Shown: in pieces, positions 6,157 through 9,368 of the stretch | Position numbering within the stretch: the first letter of the stretch is position 1 | How the letters are laid out: each line of letters opens with the position of its first letter | NCBI GenBank assembly: GCA_050692915.1 | Contig: JBOGVU010000091.1 | Coordinates: 1-9,368, forward strand | Direction of reading: 5' to 3' | DNA: 9,368 bases | From: CALAEC01 sp050692915 | GTDB taxonomy: Bacteria > Actinomycetota > UBA4738 > CALAEC01 | Position numbers and translations under genes: made by a program | Notes under the pieces: model-generated | Seen by the model: the letters and a program-made list of their open reading frames with translations, nothing else | What the model was told of the DNA's origin: nothing | Databases searched by the model: none

Positions 6157-6960
6157 TCAGGTGACCTCGAACCGGGCGCCCTCCAGGGCGGTGGCGCACG
6201 GGCAGGTGCGCTCCTCTGGGAGCGTGGGGATCGCCCTGAACAGCAGGTCCCTGAGCTTCGAGATGTTCTCGTTGAACACCTGGATGACCCGCTCGTGGCT
6301 GACCGGCTCCACGTCCTCGCCCTCCACGCCGACGTCGTAGTCGGTGATCAGCGACACGTTGAGGTAGCAGAGCTCGAGCTCCCGGGCCAGCACCGACTCG
6401 GGGTACTGGGTCATGTTGATGACCTCCCAGCCCTGCAGCCTGAAGAAGTCGGACTCGGCCCGGGTGGAGAAACGCGGTCCCTGCACCACCACCACGGTCC
6501 CACGCTCGTGGAGCTCGATGCCCAGGTCCCGGCCCTCCTTGATGACGGCCTCCCGCATCGTGGGGCAGTACGGCTCGGCGAAGCCGATGTGCGTTGTCTC
6601 CGGGCCATCGTAGAACGTGTCCTGGCGCCCCCAGGTTCGCTCGACGAGCTGGTCGCAGATCACGAAGTGGCCCGGCCTCACTGCGGGCTGGAGCGAGCCG
6701 GCGGCGCAGGGCCCCACTATCCGGCGCACGCCGAGCTCCTTCATGGCCCACACGTTGGCCCGGTAGGGGACCCGGTGGGGTGGGAGGTGGTGCTTCAGGC
6801 CGTGACGGGCCAGGAACGCCACCCGGCGGCCCTCGATCTCCCCGACCATCAGGGGCGCCGAGGGGGCTCCGAAGGGGGTGTCGACCTCGACTTCCTGGAC
6901 GTCGTCGAGGAACGAGTAGAACCCCGAGCCGCCGAAGACGCCGACTTCGGCCGTGGTCAT
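6157..6960 (-). CDS. mtnP: S-methyl-5'-thioadenosine phosphorylase (PNP/MTAP family)
   Basis: Cytoplasmic phosphorylase that splits methylthioadenosine with phosphate into adenine and 5-methylthioribose 1-phosphate, salvaging the by-product of polyamine synthesis. At 267 residues it matches the family. Visible motifs are GGSGFY at 10-15 (phosphate binding), TPFGAPS at 28-34, ARHG at 51-54, PYRAN at 65-69, AAGSL at 86-90, GPRFSTRAES at 161-170, NMTQYPE at 182-188 (ribose and methylthio side) and TDYD at 206-209. The two Asp of TDYD correspond to Asp220 and Asp222 of human MTAP, which contact the adenine; this favours MTAP over purine nucleoside phosphorylase. A methylthioinosine phosphorylase remains a weaker alternative. 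Near the C-terminus a CPC motif (253-255) recalls the CXC redox motif of archaeal MTAPs. Its ATG overlaps the fmdB stop as ATGA, so translation is probably coupled. No mtnA or other methionine-salvage gene is in view. Confidence 0.93.
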   Translation of the reverse strand: MTTAEVGVFGGSGFYSFLDDVQEVEVDTPFGAPSAPLMVGEIEGRRVAFLARHGLKHHLPPHRVPYRANVWAMKELGVRRIVGPCAAGSLQPAVRPGHFVICDQLVERTWGRQDTFYDGPETTHIGFAEPYCPTMREAVIKEGRDLGIELHERGTVVVVQGPRFSTRAESDFFRLQGWEVINMTQYPESVLARELELCYLNVSLITDYDVGVEGEDVEPVSHERVIQVFNENISKLRDLLFRAIPTLPEERTCPCATALEGARFEVT

Positions 6961-7247
6961 GCCGGCTTCTCGGGTGCCGGCGAGGCCTTCGACTCCTCCT
7001 TCTTCTTGGTCGCCGCGCCCTCGGCCTTCCCGTCGCCGTCCGCACCGCCCTTCGACTTCGACTTCGCCTTCGTCCGGGAGTCAGTGGCGTAGAACCCCGA
7101 GCCCTTGAAAACGATCCCGGCGGGGTGGAAGACCTTCCGGAGCGTCCCGCCGCACAGCTCGCACACTGCCGGGGGTTGCTCGTCGATGCGCTGGATCACC
7201 TCGACCCGGTTGCCGCACTCGGTGCACGCGTACTCGTACGTGGGCAT
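6957..7247 (-). CDS. FmdB-family zinc-ribbon protein (Ruc/Rv0991c-like)
   Basis: Small protein with an N-terminal zinc ribbon and a disordered charged tail. The start MPTYEYACTECG is the FmdB-family signature. Cys8-x-x-Cys11 and Cys29-x-x-Cys32 make up the four-Cys site, and GSGFYATD near 49-56 closes the conserved domain. From about residue 57 the tail is Lys/Glu/Ala/Ser/Pro-rich and low in hydrophobics, so it is likely unstructured. The M. tuberculosis homologue Rv0991c (Ruc) is a redox-regulated chaperone: oxidation of the zinc-bound Cys promotes activity and the disordered C-terminus contributes. All four Cys and the tail are present here, so the same role is plausible though not shown. 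AGGA about 5 bases before the ATG is a good ribosome binding site. It starts 7 bases after the cyclo-ligase stop and overlaps mtnP by 4 bases. The gene order cyclo-ligase then fmdB matches Rv0992c-Rv0991c. Confidence 0.92.
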   Translation of the reverse strand: MPTYEYACTECGNRVEVIQRIDEQPPAVCELCGGTLRKVFHPAGIVFKGSGFYATDSRTKAKSKSKGGADGDGKAEGAATKKKEESKASPAPEKPA

Positions 7248-7254
7248 GGCAGTC

Positions 7255-7845
7255 CTATTGTACGGGCCGGCAGTCGATGGCCCCCGCCTCGGTCACCACG
7301 ACATGGACCGGGCGGTCGCGGGCGCCGGCCGGGACCTCGTCTGCGAGCTGGGCCGAGAACGCGATCCCGACCCGCACGGCGTCGGGGCCCAGGCGGTCCA
7401 CGAACCGGTCGTAGTGGGCACCGCCGTATCCGAGCCGCCGGCCGGCGCGATCGAACGCCAGGCCCGGGGTCACCACAACGCCGATCTCGCCGGGATCGAC
7501 CGGGACGGTCCGCGCCGGCTCCCGAGGGCCGTAGGCGGTAGGGGTAAGCTCGTCCCCGGGCCGGACCTCGGCGGCGTCCATCCGGCCGTCCTCCAGGTAG
7601 GGCAGCAGCACCCGGATCCCCGCGGCCTGGGCCCGGTCGATCATGTCCCGGGTGGCCACCTCCGAACCGAAGGAATAGAAGAGCAGCAGGGTGCGCGCGC
7701 GGGCGACCTCCGGCACTGCGAACAGGGCCTCCTCGATCAGGGCGGACAGCCGCGCGCGCTCGCCCGGCGGGATCCCGGCCCGCACCCGCCGCATCCGGCG
7801 CCGCATCGCTGCTTTCCTCTCGGCCAGCCCCGCCCGGCGCGTCAA
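7255..7845 (-). CDS. ygfA: 5-formyltetrahydrofolate cyclo-ligase (MTHFS family)
   Basis: Cytoplasmic ATP-dependent enzyme that converts 5-formyltetrahydrofolate to 5,10-methenyltetrahydrofolate, returning a dead-end folate to one-carbon metabolism. The 196-residue product shows the family N-terminal helix KAAMRRRMRRVR (11-22), the LLLFYSFGSEVATRDMI core (53-69) and VVVTPGLAFDRAGRRLGYGGAHYDRF (123-148). The last is the ATP and folate site, where most members read GYGGGYYDR; Ala-His replaces Gly-Tyr here. The start is a TTG at 7845-7843. It is kept because Lys11 aligns with the conserved N-terminal Lys of the family. An internal ATG at 7806 (Met14) has a better ribosome binding site, AGAGGA 8 bases upstream, but would drop that Lys. 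No Shine-Dalgarno precedes the TTG. It is first in the leftward cluster with fmdB and mtnP and is divergent from the diguanylate cyclase gene. Confidence 0.92.
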   Translation of the reverse strand: MTRRAGLAERKAAMRRRMRRVRAGIPPGERARLSALIEEALFAVPEVARARTLLLFYSFGSEVATRDMIDRAQAAGIRVLLPYLEDGRMDAAEVRPGDELTPTAYGPREPARTVPVDPGEIGVVVTPGLAFDRAGRRLGYGGAHYDRFVDRLGPDAVRVGIAFSAQLADEVPAGARDRPVHVVVTEAGAIDCRPVQ

Positions 7846-7866
7846 GGGCTTGGGGCCGGTTGCCGA

Positions 7867-7872
7867 TACAGT
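7867..7872 (+). promoter_or_regulatory. Candidate -10 element (TACAGT) for the diguanylate cyclase gene
   Basis: TACAGT fits TANNNT and lies in the 81-base gap between the divergent cyclo-ligase and cyclase genes. Transcription would start near 7879, giving a leader of about 48 bases that carries the short ORF at 7907. It would also exclude the in-frame ATG at 7876 as the cyclase start. No good -35 lies 16-18 bases upstream, so support is weak. Confidence 0.3.
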
Positions 7873-7906
7873 GAGATGGATGGGGCGCCAGAACGGGGAG
7901 GTGACG

Positions 7907-7930
7907 ATGGTGCCCGCGACCCACCTGTGA
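7907..7930 (+). CDS. Seven-codon leader ORF (MVPATHL) overlapping the cyclase start
   Basis: ATG GTG CCC GCG ACC CAC CTG TGA is preceded by GGGGAGGTGA (7895-7904), whose GGAGG core sits 5 bases before the ATG. This is the strongest ribosome binding site in the window. The stop codon overlaps the GTG of the downstream sensor gene as GTGA, the usual geometry of translational coupling. The sensor GTG has no ribosome binding site at a normal distance of its own. A one-base sequencing error joining this ORF to the sensor frame would explain the same pattern, so whether the peptide is made is uncertain. Confidence 0.45.
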   Translation: MVPATHL

Positions 7931-9368
7931 CACTCCGAACCAGGCTCGCGCTCTTCTTCGTCGGCATCGTGGTCCTGCCCCTGGCCGCCGCGACGCTGGC
8001 CTTCCAGACGGTGTCCTCCCGCCAGTCCGAGGCCCGGACCGATTCTAGGCTCCGGGACGGAGAACGGATCGTGGCCGCCCTGTGGGCGGAGCGGCTCGAG
8101 CTCGTGGAGCTGGAGGTCACCTCAGCCGCGCAGAGGCTGGCCCCATCGGTCGGCTCGGACGCATTGGGGGACCGGGTCGAGAACGCCCGGACCCAACACG
8201 GCCTGGACTTCCTGACGGTGAGCGATGAGGGTGGCACGCTTCTGGAGTCGGCGACCGGCTTCCCGGACTTCCGTGCCGGGGTCGAGCCTCCGTCGCCGGA
8301 GGAGCTCGCGTCGGAGCAGCAGCCCCCCGGTATCCTGCGGGCCCGCGTCCCGGTGGACGCGGGGGAGCGCAACTTCGTGTTCACGGGCGGGCGGTACGCG
8401 GGCCGGGACCTGGTCGGGTGGCTCTCCTCGGCCACCGGGCTCGATGTGGTGTTCGTGACCGGGGACTCGGTGCTGTCCTCGACCACCGCGATGCCGGACA
8501 CCGTCCCGGCGGTGGATGATGGCCGCATCGGCCGGGATCGCCGCGCCCTGTTCGTCTCGGTGGGCCCGGAGGACGGCATCCTCCTGGTCGCCCCCTCGGA
8601 CGACTCCAGCGTGCCGAGCCTTTGGCTCGTGGCGGCCGCGGGGCTGGTGGCGGCCATGTTGCTCGGCTGGGCGCTGGCCAGCATGATCGCCAGGCCGTTG
8701 GAACGGCTGGCCCAGGGCGCCCGCCGGGTGGCCGGCGGGGACCTGCAGACCCGGGTCGAGGGGGGTCCCGCCAGTGACGTGGCTCGGGTGGCCGAGTCGT
8801 TCAACACGATGACCGAGTACCTGCGGACCTACGTGGGGGAGCTGGAGAGCTCCCGCGACGAGCTCCGGCGCAACCTCGACCGGATGGGAGGGGCGCTCGG
8901 TCGGACGCTCGACCTGGAGGGGATGCTGGAGGTCATCCTGGACACCGCGGCGGTCACGCTCGGCGCGACCACCGGCGCCTTGTTCCTCCGCCGCCCCAAG
9001 GTGCAGGACCTCCGGCTGGAGGTCGCGCAGGGCTACTCGCCCCCCCGGGACGCCGTCCTGGCCGCGGGGATGGGGGTGGCCGGCCGGGCAGCCGAGGGAG
9101 CCCAGGTACTGGTCCCCGGGGACGGGGTCCTGCCGGTCGGTCCGGTGGAGCCTCTCGCCGACACCGCGATCGCGGTGCCGCTCATGAGAGGGGACCGGGT
9201 GATGGGCGTGATCGCCCTGTACGGGCGGCCCACCCTCGAGCCGTTCGACGTGGCAGACGTGCACACCCTGGCCGCCTTCGCCAGCCAGGCCTCTGTCGCC
9301 ATCGAGAACGTGCTCCTGCACCAGGAGACCCAGCAGCTGTCGATCACCGACGGGCTAACGGGGCTGTG
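7927..9368 (+). CDS. Membrane sensor diguanylate cyclase: HAMP-GAF-GGDEF (truncated by window edge)
   Basis: A 480-codon open frame from GTG 7927 runs off the right edge. Residues 7-29 form membrane segment 1. A roughly 200-residue extracytoplasmic sensor region follows (about 30-229), of single-Cache/CHASE-like size, but I cannot assign a family. Membrane segment 2 is at 230-253. A HAMP linker follows (about 250-302), with ARPLERLAQGARRVAGGDLQ and the ESFNTM helix. A short coiled coil (about 300-322) and a GAF domain come next (about 328-462), including FASQASVAIEN. The last visible residues, SITDGLTGL (472-480), are the N-terminal signature of GGDEF domains, so the missing part should carry the diguanylate cyclase active site making cyclic di-GMP. 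Whether the GGEEF catalytic motif is intact, or an EAL domain follows, cannot be seen. The start is uncertain: ATG 7876 is in frame but poorly placed, while GTG 7927 is coupled to the short ORF. The ligand is unknown. Confidence 0.9.
   Translation, partial: MTLRTRLALFFVGIVVLPLAAATLAFQTVSSRQSEARTDSRLRDGERIVAALWAERLELVELEVTSAAQRLAPSVGSDALGDRVENARTQHGLDFLTVSDEGGTLLESATGFPDFRAGVEPPSPEELASEQQPPGILRARVPVDAGERNFVFTGGRYAGRDLVGWLSSATGLDVVFVTGDSVLSSTTAMPDTVPAVDDGRIGRDRRALFVSVGPEDGILLVAPSDDSSVPSLWLVAAAGLVAAMLLGWALASMIARPLERLAQGARRVAGGDLQTRVEGGPASDVARVAESFNTMTEYLRTYVGELESSRDELRRNLDRMGGALGRTLDLEGMLEVILDTAAVTLGATTGALFLRRPKVQDLRLEVAQGYSPPRDAVLAAGMGVAGRAAEGAQVLVPGDGVLPVGPVEPLADTAIAVPLMRGDRVMGVIALYGRPTLEPFDVADVHTLAAFASQASVAIENVLLHQETQQLSITDGLTGL

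Noticed and set aside
6131..7092. Minus- and plus-strand frames overlapping mtnP, including a 304-codon minus-strand frame
   Set aside because: They are out of frame with the phosphorylase motifs and contain no family signatures of their own.
7876..7926. ATG at 7876 as the start of the sensor cyclase
   Set aside because: It would add 17 charged residues before the membrane segment, has no good ribosome binding site, and lies only 3 bases after the candidate -10. GTG 7927 fits the overlap with the short ORF better, though this is not settled.
8122..9321. 399-codon minus-strand open frame opposite the sensor cyclase
   Set aside because: The composition is His/Arg/Gly/Pro-rich without structure, and the plus strand carries clear HAMP, GAF and GGDEF signatures.

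Overview
The window is a very GC-rich, densely coding chromosomal segment, about 73% GC by eye, with GTG and TTG starts, Ala/Gly/Arg/Val-rich proteins and intergenic gaps mostly under 100 bases. The gene content and the TANNNT-type sites placed directly in front of start codons fit an actinomycete-like (Actinomycetota) bacterium, probably an uncultured or deep-branching lineage. That placement is inference. I see no tRNA, rRNA, CRISPR array, insertion sequence or phage gene. No stretch over 300 bases lacks a gene.

Left third: a large multi-pass membrane protein, possibly a GT-C-type glycosyltransferase, runs leftward off the window edge (1-1810, minus). It is divergent from tldD, and the two start codons are only 40 bases apart. 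tldD and tldE (plus strand, 8-base overlap) encode the two halves of the TldD/TldE metalloprotease. tldE converges on uppP (minus) with 4 bases between the two stop codons.

Middle: uppP encodes undecaprenyl-diphosphate phosphatase, which recycles the lipid carrier for cell-wall synthesis. Upstream on the same strand lies a leftward cluster transcribed in the order 5-formyltetrahydrofolate cyclo-ligase, FmdB-type zinc-ribbon protein, methylthioadenosine phosphorylase, CpaB/SAF-domain protein. The first three are tightly packed (7-base gap, then a 4-base ATGA overlap). cpaB follows after 77 bases that contain inverted repeats, one of which covers its ribosome binding site. The cluster joins folate salvage, methionine/purine salvage and a likely redox-responsive chaperone.

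Right end: divergent from the cyclo-ligase, a membrane sensor (two membrane segments, HAMP, GAF) runs off the right edge just as a GGDEF domain begins, so it is very probably a diguanylate cyclase. A seven-codon ORF with a strong ribosome binding site overlaps its start.

I see no convincing new multi-gene system. The more interesting signals are small: apparently leaderless promoters, including an overlapping divergent pair; the leader ORF in front of the cyclase; a possible ribosome-binding-site-masking hairpin before cpaB; and a CXC motif in the phosphorylase encoded beside a CXXC chaperone-like protein.
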